Assembly (NCBI GenBank): GCA_027063585.1
Contig: JAMORM010000071.1
Span: 1-7,502, forward strand
Reading direction: 5' to 3'
Length of the DNA stretch: 7,502 nucleotides
Origin: Sulfurimonas sp.
GTDB lineage: Bacteria > Campylobacterota > Campylobacteria > Campylobacterales > Sulfurimonadaceae
Below, in pieces: positions 1 through 5,085 of the stretch. A program made the position numbers and the translations under genes. The notes under the pieces are model-generated. The model saw only the letters and a list, made by a program, of their open reading frames with translations, ran no database searches and was not told the DNA's origin. Numbering within the stretch: the first letter of the stretch is position 1; every line of letters begins with the position of its first letter.

Positions 1-94
1 ACTTAAAAAATTTACAAAATTAGGTTTTGTAGAAAAAGAAGACAGTTCTTATAAAATTGTCAATAAAAAGGCACTTACGATACTTTTTGAATGA
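1..94 (+). CDS. Crp/Fnr-family regulator, C-terminal end (partial)
   Basis: The window opens inside a reading frame whose first full codon is at base 2. It gives 30 residues (LKKFTKLGFVEKEDSSYKIV, then NKKALTILFE) before a TGA at 92-94. The pattern of a leucine-rich helix, then LGFVE, a short wing, a YKIVN strand and a closing ALxxLFE helix is how the winged helix-turn-helix of Crp/Fnr regulators normally ends. The recognition helix and the cNMP-like sensor domain lie outside the window, so the signal it senses cannot be read. An FNR/DNR-type palindrome starts 16 bases after its stop codon, so it is a natural candidate for the regulator that binds there. Another winged-helix family is possible, because only the tail is visible. 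Confidence 0.5.
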   Translation, partial: LKKFTKLGFVEKEDSSYKIVNKKALTILFE

Positions 95-109
95 TATTTG
101 TTATCTTTA

Positions 110-123
110 TTGATATAAATCAA
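110..123. promoter_or_regulatory. FNR/DNR-type operator, perfect palindrome
   Basis: TTGATATAAATCAA is an exact match to the TTGAT-N4-ATCAA consensus bound by FNR, ANR, DNR and NNR regulators. Its centre (116.5) is 32 bp from the centre of the TACAAT hexamer at 146-151. A transcript would therefore start near 158, with the site centred near -41.5, the class II activator position. This predicts activation of the 181-2088 operon under low oxygen or by nitric oxide. The sequence cannot tell which member of the regulator family binds. Confidence 0.85.
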
Positions 124-140
124 CTCCCATGTTATCTTTC

Positions 141-154
141 TTGATTACAATCAC
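141..154. promoter_or_regulatory. Second, imperfect FNR-like site over the -10
   Basis: TTGATTACAATCAC matches the FNR/DNR consensus at 9 of the 10 half-site bases; only the last base differs (C for A). It covers the proposed -10 hexamer, so protein bound here would be expected to block polymerase. It could be a weak site that limits expression at high regulator levels, or a leftover of the duplication. Confidence 0.5.
146..151 (+). promoter_or_regulatory. Probable -10 element of the DUF2249 operon
   Basis: TACAAT differs from TATAAT by one base and sits at the distance from the upstream FNR box expected for a class II promoter. Transcription would start near 158 and leave a leader of about 23 bases containing the AAGGA ribosome site at 170-174. 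No separate -35 hexamer is evident, as is usual for class II activator promoters. Confidence 0.6.
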
Positions 155-180
155 AAAAGATTAATGTAAAAGGATTGATA

Positions 181-528
181 ATGTCACATATTCCAAGTGA
201 AGCAGAAAAAATAGTTGTTGACGGTGCTACTGTTGATTTTTACAAACTAGAAAAAGATGGACAGAGTACATATTACTTTGATACATCAAAAGAGGGTCCT
301 CCACATCCAATGGTAAATGCAATGGCAGGATTAGGAGTGATAAAAGGAACAAATGATACTTTAGTTATGATAAATCACAAAGCACCGGGCGGGCTTTTTG
401 CTAAACTTGAAAATGATGTAAAATATAATGTCGAAGATTTGCCTGATGGACTTGTTAAAGTAACTTTTTCTTACAATACAGATGTAGCATCAGAGTCAGA
501 TTTAACACAAACATCCTGCAAAGGATAA
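181..528 (+). CDS. DUF2249 domain protein
   Basis: This small soluble protein of 115 residues has no signal peptide or membrane helix. Residues about 32-98 follow the DUF2249 pattern: a short strand, PPHPMVNAMAGL (proline-rich turn and helix), then GTNDTLVMINHKAPGGLFAKL and a final VEDLPDGLVKVTFSY strand pair. DUF2249 is a small alpha/beta fold thought to resemble the TusA/SirA group. It is often encoded beside NO-related genes such as nor, nnrS and hemerythrins, but its biochemical role is not settled. The ATG at 181 is chosen because AAGGA lies 6 bases upstream at 170-174; a TTG at 175 would add only two residues and collide with that site. The single cysteine is near the C-terminus (C113), so a TusA-style N-terminal sulfur-carrier cysteine is not seen. 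It is the first gene of the operon, 8 bases before the membrane protein gene. Confidence 0.75.
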   Translation: MSHIPSEAEKIVVDGATVDFYKLEKDGQSTYYFDTSKEGPPHPMVNAMAGLGVIKGTNDTLVMINHKAPGGLFAKLENDVKYNVEDLPDGLVKVTFSYNTDVASESDLTQTSCKG

Positions 529-536
529 TCAATAAA

Positions 537-1772
537 ATGAATAGCATTTCGCAAGATTTTGCACCACCATTTAAACTTATAGCTCCTTTCTTTATTATTG
601 GGGGCTTCTTTTATGTTTTAGCAACATTAGCCATTTTTTTATTTCATGCACAAGACTTAGTTTATACATCGCCTGCTGTTATCAGTTTTACACACTTGTT
701 TTTATTGGGGTTTGTAATGATGACTATTTTTGGGGCTATGGCTCAGCTTGTACCTGTCGTGCTTGAAGTAGGACATTTTGGTGTAGAACTTTTTTACGCT
801 ATTTGGCCGCTTCTTCTTATTGGTACACTGTTAATGATAGTTGGATTTTTATATTTACCTGCTTTACTGCCTTATGGCGGGACAGTTGTACTTATAAGTA
901 TGATGATTTTTGTTGGTGAAATATTTTTAACAATTAAAAAAGTAAAAAAACTTAATTTAGTTATGAGTAGTGTTTTAATCTCAAATACATTTTTATTTTT
1001 TGGAATTATTTTTGGATTACTCATGGCACTTTCGTATGCCGGAACAATTTCTTTAGATATTTCACAAATGCTTCGTGCCCATGTTTACTCAGTTATTGGT
1101 GGCTATATTGGTATTACAATTATGGGGCTTTCTATTGTTTTAGTTCCAATGTTTACACTTTCTCATAGTTTTTCATTAACACCCCTTAGAATATCAATAA
1201 CCTTGATGAGCTTGGGTGTCATAAGTGTTATATTATCTGCACTTTTTAATATAAATTTTTTAGAATATTTAGGCTACTTTTTATCGTTTTTATCATTGCC
1301 TTTTTATTTTTATATTATTTATATAATCTATAAAACGCGACCGAGAAAAGAGAATGACATTTATGCCATATCTATGATGTTTGCTTATTCTGCGATGCTT
1401 GTTGCATTGTTTTTAGCTATAGCATACTTTTTATTGCATAAAGAGGTGTTTTTATTAGCATCAGCATGGGTATTGTTTTTTGGATTTTTTGGATTTATGA
1501 TTACTGGACATATCTATAAAATTATTCCATTTTTGGTTTGGTTTGAAAGATTTTCTCCACTTGTTGGAAAACAGAAAATTCCTATGCTTGCAGATATGGT
1601 GCCATATAAAAGTTCGCAGGCACAGTTTGTATTTTCAAGTATAGGTGTAATTTTGGTAACTATTGCTATTTTGACAAAGAGTGAGACTTTATTACATGGA
1701 GGCGCATCATTTTTATTTTTTGGTGGACTTGCTTTTGTAAGAAGTATGCTCTATATGATAAATTTTAAATAA
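537..1772 (+). CDS. Polytopic NnrS/heme-copper-oxidase-like membrane protein
   Basis: This protein of 411 residues is almost wholly hydrophobic, with about 11-12 predicted membrane helices. Histidines sit in or beside helices in recognisable settings: H53 (THLFLLGFVMMTIFGAMAQL), H80, H182 (RAHVYSVIGGY), H210 (FTLSH) and H325 (GHIYKIIPFLVW). The HLFLLGFV...GAxxQLVPVV block resembles a group of heme-copper oxidase subunit I-like and NnrS-like proteins found in denitrifiers. NnrS is a heme- and copper-containing membrane protein linked to nitric oxide stress. The paired catalytic histidines of a true terminal oxidase are not apparent, so this is probably not an oxidase. The start is supported by AAAGGA at 520-525, inside the end of the upstream gene. 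Its placement between DUF2249 and DUF59 genes behind an FNR-type site supports a denitrification or NO-related role. The exact family assignment is uncertain. Confidence 0.6.
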   Translation: MNSISQDFAPPFKLIAPFFIIGGFFYVLATLAIFLFHAQDLVYTSPAVISFTHLFLLGFVMMTIFGAMAQLVPVVLEVGHFGVELFYAIWPLLLIGTLLMIVGFLYLPALLPYGGTVVLISMMIFVGEIFLTIKKVKKLNLVMSSVLISNTFLFFGIIFGLLMALSYAGTISLDISQMLRAHVYSVIGGYIGITIMGLSIVLVPMFTLSHSFSLTPLRISITLMSLGVISVILSALFNINFLEYLGYFLSFLSLPFYFYIIYIIYKTRPRKENDIYAISMMFAYSAMLVALFLAIAYFLLHKEVFLLASAWVLFFGFFGFMITGHIYKIIPFLVWFERFSPLVGKQKIPMLADMVPYKSSQAQFVFSSIGVILVTIAILTKSETLLHGGASFLFFGGLAFVRSMLYMINFK

Positions 1773-1782
1773 AGGATGAAAA

Positions 1783-2088
1783 ATGAGTATGTATACAAAA
1801 GATGAACTGTTTCAGGCTATTTCAACTGTGATTGACCCAGAGGTTGGTTTTAATTTAGTCGAAATGGGTCTAATATATGATGCTTCAAGCGATGATGAGG
1901 GGAATGTAAAAGTAACTATGACACTTTCAACAAAAGCATGTCCTTTGCATCAGATGATTATTCAATGGGTAAAAGAAGCGGTAGAAAAACTTCCAAATAT
2001 CAAGGATGTCGATATTGAGGTTGTTTGGGAGCCGGCATGGAATATTTCTATGGCTGATGATAATGTCAAAAAAGCACTAGGTGCTTGA
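1783..2088 (+). CDS. MIP18/DUF59 family iron-sulfur assembly factor
   Basis: This is a single-domain cytosolic protein of 101 residues. The family signature is clear: DPEVGFNLVEMGLIYD at residues 18-33, a beta strand VKVTMTLST, the reactive cysteine in ACPL (C53), a helix with KLPNIKDVDIEVVW, and the closing WEPAWNISMADDNVKKALG. MIP18/DUF59 proteins (SufT, PaaD and related forms) assist maturation of Fe-S proteins, and C53 is the expected functional residue. AAAGGA at 1771-1776 precedes the ATG by 6 bases. It is the last gene of the FNR-box operon, 10 bases after the membrane protein gene and 7 bases before the terminator stem. Because NO destroys Fe-S clusters, a role in making or repairing clusters during denitrification is plausible, but this is inferred from position. 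The client protein is unknown. Confidence 0.88.
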   Translation: MSMYTKDELFQAISTVIDPEVGFNLVEMGLIYDASSDDEGNVKVTMTLSTKACPLHQMIIQWVKEAVEKLPNIKDVDIEVVWEPAWNISMADDNVKKALGA

Positions 2089-2095
2089 TCTTCTA

Positions 2096-2123
2096 ATGAG
2101 CCTACTCTTTAGGCTCATGTTTT
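2096..2123 (+). terminator. Hairpin terminator between convergent operons
   Basis: ATGAGCCTA (2096-2104) and TAGGCTCAT (2110-2118) form a perfect 9-bp stem with a 5-base loop, followed on the + strand by GTTTT. It begins 7 bases after the stop codon of the DUF59 gene. The stem also spans the stop codon (2102-2104) of the leftward gene, so it lies in the right place to end both operons. The T-run is short, and on the minus strand almost absent, so the reverse function is weaker. Confidence 0.75.
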
Positions 2124-2395
2124 AAATAACTGTTTTTTATCACTATCATTTCATATACCGACACTTCAGGCATAGCTTCGTTTATTAGCTTATCCGTAGC
2201 TGGGTATTTTCCTTGCATTTGTTTTATTTCATTATAGGCTTTTGGTTTCACTTCACTGGTTGCAACCGAAATTACAGCAGCCCATATCAAAACTATTGCA
2301 ATCCAGACTATTCTTTTTGCTTCCGCATAAACACCTATAAAGTGAAATATAATCGTAAGAACTACACCGATGCTCAATAAAAGTGTTAAACTCAT
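2102..2395 (-). CDS. Small membrane protein with two helices, unknown
   Basis: I do not recognise a family for this protein of 97 residues. There are two hydrophobic segments, at about residues 3-22 and 29-46, joined by a short charged turn (EAKR). A polar C-terminal tail of about 50 residues follows and contains KQMQGKYPATDKLINEAMPEV. There is no cysteine, and the few histidines (H18, H93) do not make a clear cofactor motif. Its ATG overlaps the stop codon of the preceding gene as ATGA (2392-2395), indicating coupled translation. Two strong ribosome sites stand upstream. It is the last gene of the operon headed by the siroheme decarboxylase, and its stop codon lies within the shared terminator stem. 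Confidence 0.75.
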   Translation of the reverse strand: MSLTLLLSIGVVLTIIFHFIGVYAEAKRIVWIAIVLIWAAVISVATSEVKPKAYNEIKQMQGKYPATDKLINEAMPEVSVYEMIVIKNSYLKHEPKE

Positions 2396-2559
2396 AATTC
2401 TATCCTTTCTCCTTTTGGTTTCATAGTTGTATTTGTATGTGAATCTTTGAGAAGATGGTCTCCAAAATCCTTAACACCTAAAGTTCCAAGTAGCATTAAA
2501 ACAATGACTAAAATTAAAAATATAATAGCTATGCCGTATCTTTTAAATCTATTTATCAT
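2392..2559 (-). CDS. Small single-helix membrane protein, unknown
   Basis: The product has 55 residues: a short basic N-terminus (MINRFKRYG), one long membrane helix at about 9-27, and a polar tail of about 28 residues. The basic residues before the helix suggest the N-terminus is in the cytoplasm and the tail outside. The ATG at 2559 is preferred over an upstream TTG at 2592 because it overlaps the end of the preceding gene by 11 bases and puts a normal basic end before the helix. No good ribosome site is visible, so reinitiation after the preceding gene is likely. The size resembles small subunits such as CcoQ-like oxidase proteins, but there is no sequence evidence for that. Confidence 0.65.
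   Translation of the reverse strand: MINRFKRYGIAIIFLILVIVLMLLGTLGVKDFGDHLLKDSHTNTTMKPKGERIEL
2403..2415 (-). promoter_or_regulatory. Doubled ribosome binding site
   Basis: Read on the minus strand this is AAAGGAG followed directly by AAAGGA, ending 7 bases before the ATG at 2395. Two Shine-Dalgarno cores in a row, inside the end of the preceding coding region, suggest strong initiation of the last gene. This is in contrast to the gene starting at 2559, which has no clear site. Confidence 0.6.
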
Positions 2560-2962
2560 TTTGTTTGGTATCTTTTTTATCTTTTGGTGCAATAGGGCTA
2601 TAATCTACACATCTTGCAGTATGAAAGTCTCTTACAAAATCCGGATTTTTAAAATAATCACCATCCAGTTTCCATCCCAGTTCTTTAGAAATTAAAACAG
2701 ATTGTGAAATTGTTCTCCTCATTTTATTTTCACAAATTATAGTTTTACCTTCATTGAAAATTTCTTTAACACCGTTCATTCTTTTTGTGGTAATAAAATA
2801 ATGAATACTTATCATAATGGCAAATATGGCAAAAACGCCACTCATACCTTTTTTAAAAGCACTTTTAGGCATAAAATCCCTCGTTGTTACAATAGCAGTA
2901 ACAACTAGAAAAAATATACCTATAACAATATAAGCTATTTCTAATTCAAAAAATCTTTCCAT
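2549..2962 (-). CDS. Membrane-anchored protein with C-terminal domain, unknown
   Basis: This protein of 137 residues has two hydrophobic segments, about 8-27 and 41-57, and then a soluble domain of about 80 residues. That domain holds a spaced cysteine pair (C77 in GKTIICENK, C118 in FHTARCVD), aromatic residues in ELGWKLDGDYF, a histidine (H114), and a lysine-rich end. Segment polarity suggests the domain lies on one side of the inner membrane, but the side is uncertain. The ATG at 2962 is chosen because AAAGGA stands about 9 bases upstream in the 13-base gap after the siroheme decarboxylase gene; a start at 3013 would overlap that gene and spoil the hydrophobic N-terminus. I do not recognise the family. 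Its place directly behind a heme d1 gene suggests a link to nitrite reductase maturation or function, but that is only context. Confidence 0.75.
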   Translation of the reverse strand: MERFFELEIAYIVIGIFFLVVTAIVTTRDFMPKSAFKKGMSGVFAIFAIMISIHYFITTKRMNGVKEIFNEGKTIICENKMRRTISQSVLISKELGWKLDGDYFKNPDFVRDFHTARCVDYSPIAPKDKKDTKQNDK

Positions 2963-2975
2963 AATATAAATTCCT

Positions 2976-3980
2976 TTATGCGACTGTTTTGTGTTTTTCT
3001 TCCCACTCTGCAAATTCAGGTGTGAAGTATTCTATACGTACTTTTTTAAACTCTCTTGATGAGTAGAGTGGCATATGTGATTTTGATTCTATCTCTTGTG
3101 CCATTTCTGCTATCATAGCATTTGTTTCCTCTGTCGTCTTTCCGTGAACCATTGTAAAAAGATTATATGGCCAATTTTCATATTTTGGACGCAGATAACA
3201 ATGACTTACTGCAGAAAAAGCTGCTGCTTTTGCACCAATTTCCTCACCTATTTCTTCATCAACATCCCAAACAACCATTGCATTTGCATTAAAACCGGCT
3301 TTTCTGTGGTTTAAAATGGATGCAAACCTTCTCATAACACCTGCTTCTTGTAGTTCTTGTAAAATATTGAAAAATGTATCATAATCTATGTTGAGCTCAT
3401 TCACAATATTTGCAAATGGCTCACTGACAAAGTCAATATCATATTGTGCTCTTTGAATGATTTGATGATGCAAAGGTGTGAGTTCTATATCGGTATGTAC
3501 AACTTTTTTAACTTTTTCTTTTTTTTCATCTTTTCCCGTTGTATCGAGTTTGACATTGATTTTAAAAAGTTTAAGTGTTGGCAGTACAATATAATCATCT
3601 GCCTCTGTTAGCTTGACAAGAACATCTATAGTTTTTTCTAGCCCCAATATAGAATCAGGTGCAACCGCCATAGTAAACCAAATGTTAAAATCATGATTTC
3701 TTTCATAGTTATGAGAAACGCCGGGATGCGAATTAATAATTTTTACAGCTGCGCTGATATTTTCCTCAGGGATTTTAAAAGCAACCAAAGAAGATTTATA
3801 TCCTAAACGTTTTGTGTCAAATATGGCAGAAGTCTGCCGTATAATATTTGCTTTTTTTTCTGCTTGAAGTATTTTTAATACTTCATTTTCACTCATATCC
3901 AGTTCATTTGCAATGACCTCAAAAGGTTTTTGCACCAATGGAAATTTTTTTTGTATTCTTGAGAGTATTTCTTGTTTCAT
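2976..3980 (-). CDS. nirDL: Siroheme decarboxylase, fused NirD-NirL type
   Basis: This soluble protein of 334 residues decarboxylates siroheme to 12,18-didecarboxysiroheme, an early step toward heme d1 (and, in other organisms, the alternative heme route). It is a tandem of two Lrp/AsnC-like halves. Half one (1-145) has a helix-turn-helix (PFEVIANELDMSENEVLKIL), then IRQTSAIFDTKRLGY and the signature GVSHNYERN...NIWFT around H90. Half two (165-334) has MRRFASILNHRKAGF and AVSHCYLRP...WPYNLFTMVHG around H260. A lysine-rich linker (KDEKKEKVKK) joins them. Both signatures are typical of Ahb/Nir decarboxylases rather than amino-acid-sensing Lrp regulators. The ATG at 3980 has a weak GAAAG site upstream; an ATG at 3995 adds five residues but has no ribosome site and a leader of only about 13 bases. 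It leads an operon with three small membrane proteins and diverges from a siroheme synthesis gene, which fits its substrate. Confidence 0.9.
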   Translation of the reverse strand: MKQEILSRIQKKFPLVQKPFEVIANELDMSENEVLKILQAEKKANIIRQTSAIFDTKRLGYKSSLVAFKIPEENISAAVKIINSHPGVSHNYERNHDFNIWFTMAVAPDSILGLEKTIDVLVKLTEADDYIVLPTLKLFKINVKLDTTGKDEKKEKVKKVVHTDIELTPLHHQIIQRAQYDIDFVSEPFANIVNELNIDYDTFFNILQELQEAGVMRRFASILNHRKAGFNANAMVVWDVDEEIGEEIGAKAAAFSAVSHCYLRPKYENWPYNLFTMVHGKTTEETNAMIAEMAQEIESKSHMPLYSSREFKKVRIEYFTPEFAEWEEKHKTVA

Positions 3981-4014
3981 TTTTATAACTTTCATTTAAT
4001 TTTTTAGCATAATG

Positions 4015-4020
4015 ATTGTA
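4015..4020 (-). promoter_or_regulatory. Probable -10 element for the siroheme decarboxylase operon
   Basis: Read on the minus strand the hexamer is TACAAT, identical to the -10 proposed for the DUF2249 operon. Its centre is 32 bp from the centre of the shared box at 4043-4056, the same spacing as at that promoter. Transcription would start near 4008. Confidence 0.6.
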
Positions 4021-4042
4021 TCTATCTTTATCTAAATTTAAA

Positions 4043-4056
4043 TTGATATTTGTCAA
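4043..4056. promoter_or_regulatory. Shared divergent FNR/DNR-type operator
   Basis: TTGATATTTGTCAA matches TTGAT-N4-ATCAA at 9 of 10 half-site bases (G for A in the right half). It is the only such site I found between the divergent operons. Its distance to TACAAT on the minus strand is 32 bp and to TATGAT on the plus strand 31 bp, centre to centre. It would therefore act as a class II site in both directions, joining siroheme production with its decarboxylation under one low-oxygen or nitrogen-oxide signal. Confidence 0.75.
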
Positions 4057-4077
4057 TAACTTTATGGTTCTATATGT

Positions 4078-4083
4078 TATGAT
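4078..4083 (+). promoter_or_regulatory. Probable -10 element for the siroheme synthase operon
   Basis: TATGAT differs from TATAAT by one base and lies 31 bp from the centre of the shared box. Transcription would start near 4090, leaving a leader of about 27 bases with AAAGG at 4104-4108. TACATT at 4084-4089 is an overlapping alternative but would be 37 bp from the box centre, less fitting for class II activation. Confidence 0.55.
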
Positions 4084-4117
4084 TACATTACAAAAACTTA
4101 ATTAAAGGTATTTGAAT

Positions 4118-4684
4118 ATGGCTTATTTTCCTGCATTTTTAAAACTAGACGATAAAAAAATTCTTATAGTGGGTGCTGGAAATATTGCATATGAAAAATT
4201 GGAGCATCTTTTAGATTTTACAAAAGATTTACATGTAATAGCTCAAGAATATTCTGATGAAATGCTACAACGCATAAAAAGCGAAAATCTTGAGTTTGAA
4301 ATACGTGCATATAAAGAGGGCGATATAAAAGATTTTGCTATTGTTATAGTAGCAGTAGACTCTATAGAACTTCAGGCAACAATATTTCAAGAATCAAAAA
4401 AATATAACTGTTTGTGTAATGCTGTCGATTCTGTTGATTATTGCGACTTTATTTTCCCTTCATATATTAAAAAAGGGGACTTGACAATCGCAGTATCAAC
4501 ATCTGGGGCTTCTCCTGCTATGGCAAAACATTTGAGACAATATTTGCAAAATATGATTCCAAATACGATATCTGAGTTTTTACAAGAGATGAAGGCATTA
4601 CGTAAAAGTTTGCCTAAGGGAAAAGAGAGAATGAAAATGCTTGATGAAAAAGCAAAAAAATATATAGAAAATTGGAGGAAATAA
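4118..4684 (+). CDS. Precorrin-2 dehydrogenase / sirohydrochlorin ferrochelatase
   Basis: This cytosolic enzyme of 188 residues belongs to the Met8/CysG N-terminal family. It oxidises precorrin-2 to sirohydrochlorin with NAD+ and, in many members, inserts iron to give siroheme. An N-terminal Rossmann fold shows KILIVGAGNIAYEKLEHLL (glycines at 19 and 21). The dimer and active-site part carries NAVDSVDYCDFIFPS, whose Asp (D104) aligns with the catalytic aspartate of CysG, then LTIAVSTSGASPAMAKHLRQYL. The methyltransferase domain of full CysG is absent, so precorrin-2 must come from another gene. The ATG at 4118 has AAAGG 9 bases upstream; a TTG at 4112 is less likely. It diverges from the siroheme decarboxylase gene and shares its operator, so it probably supplies siroheme for heme d1 and not only for sulfite or assimilatory nitrite reductase. 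Chelatase activity cannot be judged from sequence. Confidence 0.9.
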   Translation: MAYFPAFLKLDDKKILIVGAGNIAYEKLEHLLDFTKDLHVIAQEYSDEMLQRIKSENLEFEIRAYKEGDIKDFAIVIVAVDSIELQATIFQESKKYNCLCNAVDSVDYCDFIFPSYIKKGDLTIAVSTSGASPAMAKHLRQYLQNMIPNTISEFLQEMKALRKSLPKGKERMKMLDEKAKKYIENWRK

Positions 4685-5061
4685 TGAACGTTAAAAAAGG
4701 ATTGTTTTTAGGAATGTTGTTTGCATTCTTTGTAATAGGGTTTATAGCAATGCAAAAAGCCACACCAGACCTGAAAGAACATAGAATTTATAAAGAAATT
4801 AAAGTATACAGTCCGTATAAGTTTGAAAAAACAATTGGAGGTTTGGCAATAGTTGATAGCAGAACGGGGACCAAAGAAAAGCCTGACGCTGCAGATACTT
4901 TATACCGCATGGATGATCTTGACCAGCAGTGGGGCAAAAAACATTTAAAAATTGTGGGAAATGATGTTGTTGTATTGGGTGATAATAATCAAACAGTCAC
5001 TAAAATATTTTTGGAGACAAAAAAAGAGAAAGATTGGGTGAAAAAGTTTTTCGGAATTTAA
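4684..5061 (+). CDS. Single-anchor exported protein, unknown
   Basis: This protein of 125 residues begins with a short basic end (MNVKKG) and one hydrophobic segment at about 7-23 (LFLGMLFAFFVIGFIAM). It is either an uncleaved anchor or a signal peptide, placing about 100 residues in the periplasm. The rest is polar and lacks cysteine, so it is not a c-type cytochrome. Visible stretches include IYKEIKVYSPYKFEKTIGGLAIVDSRTGTKEKPDAADTL (residues 35-73) and a strand-rich LKIVGNDVVVLGDNNQTVTKIFL. I do not recognise the family. GGAGGA at 4674-4679, within the end of the siroheme gene, and a one-base stop/start overlap (TAATG) mark it as the second gene of that operon. It is followed after 24 bases by the peroxidase gene. 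A role as a periplasmic partner of the cytochromes is possible but unsupported. Confidence 0.75.
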   Translation: MNVKKGLFLGMLFAFFVIGFIAMQKATPDLKEHRIYKEIKVYSPYKFEKTIGGLAIVDSRTGTKEKPDAADTLYRMDDLDQQWGKKHLKIVGNDVVVLGDNNQTVTKIFLETKKEKDWVKKFFGI

Positions 5062-5085
5062 TTAAATAGTAAAAAAGGGGTTTTT

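Larger units (their letters stand above)
99..154 (+). repeat. Tandem imperfect repeat carrying two FNR-like sites
   Basis: Bases 99-123 and 130-154 match at 20 of 25 positions with a 31-base offset, about three helical turns. Both copies begin TGTTATCTTT and both contain TTGAT-N4-ATCA. The first copy holds a perfect palindrome and the second a one-mismatch version that overlaps the -10 hexamer. The identity extends beyond the half-sites themselves, which suggests that a regulator-binding block was duplicated. Confidence 0.7.

Noticed and set aside
537..1772. Terminal oxidase or nitric oxide reductase catalytic subunit
   Set aside because: Length and helices fit loosely, but the full set of heme and metal-ligand histidines of heme-copper oxidases or NorB is not visible.
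2447..2695. Open frame of 82 codons on the + strand
   Set aside because: It lies opposite the better supported small membrane protein genes, which have coupled starts and ribosome sites. Its product is low-complexity and has no matching start signal.
3096..3314. Open frame of 72 codons on the + strand
   Set aside because: It is antisense to the second half of the siroheme decarboxylase, where family signatures are certain.
2976..3980. Lrp/AsnC-type amino-acid regulator
   Set aside because: The helix-turn-helix and tandem AsnC-like halves suggest a regulator, but the SHNYxR and SHCYxRP...WPYNLFTMxHG signatures and the neighbouring siroheme gene identify a siroheme decarboxylase.
4483..4501. 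TTGAC...ATCAA as a further FNR-like site
   Set aside because: The half-sites are nine bases apart instead of four, and they lie inside the siroheme synthase coding region.
5071..5085. AAAAAAGGGG followed by TTTTT as a terminator
   Set aside because: Only a short A/T pairing is possible, and the AAGGGG is at the right distance to be the ribosome site of the peroxidase gene.
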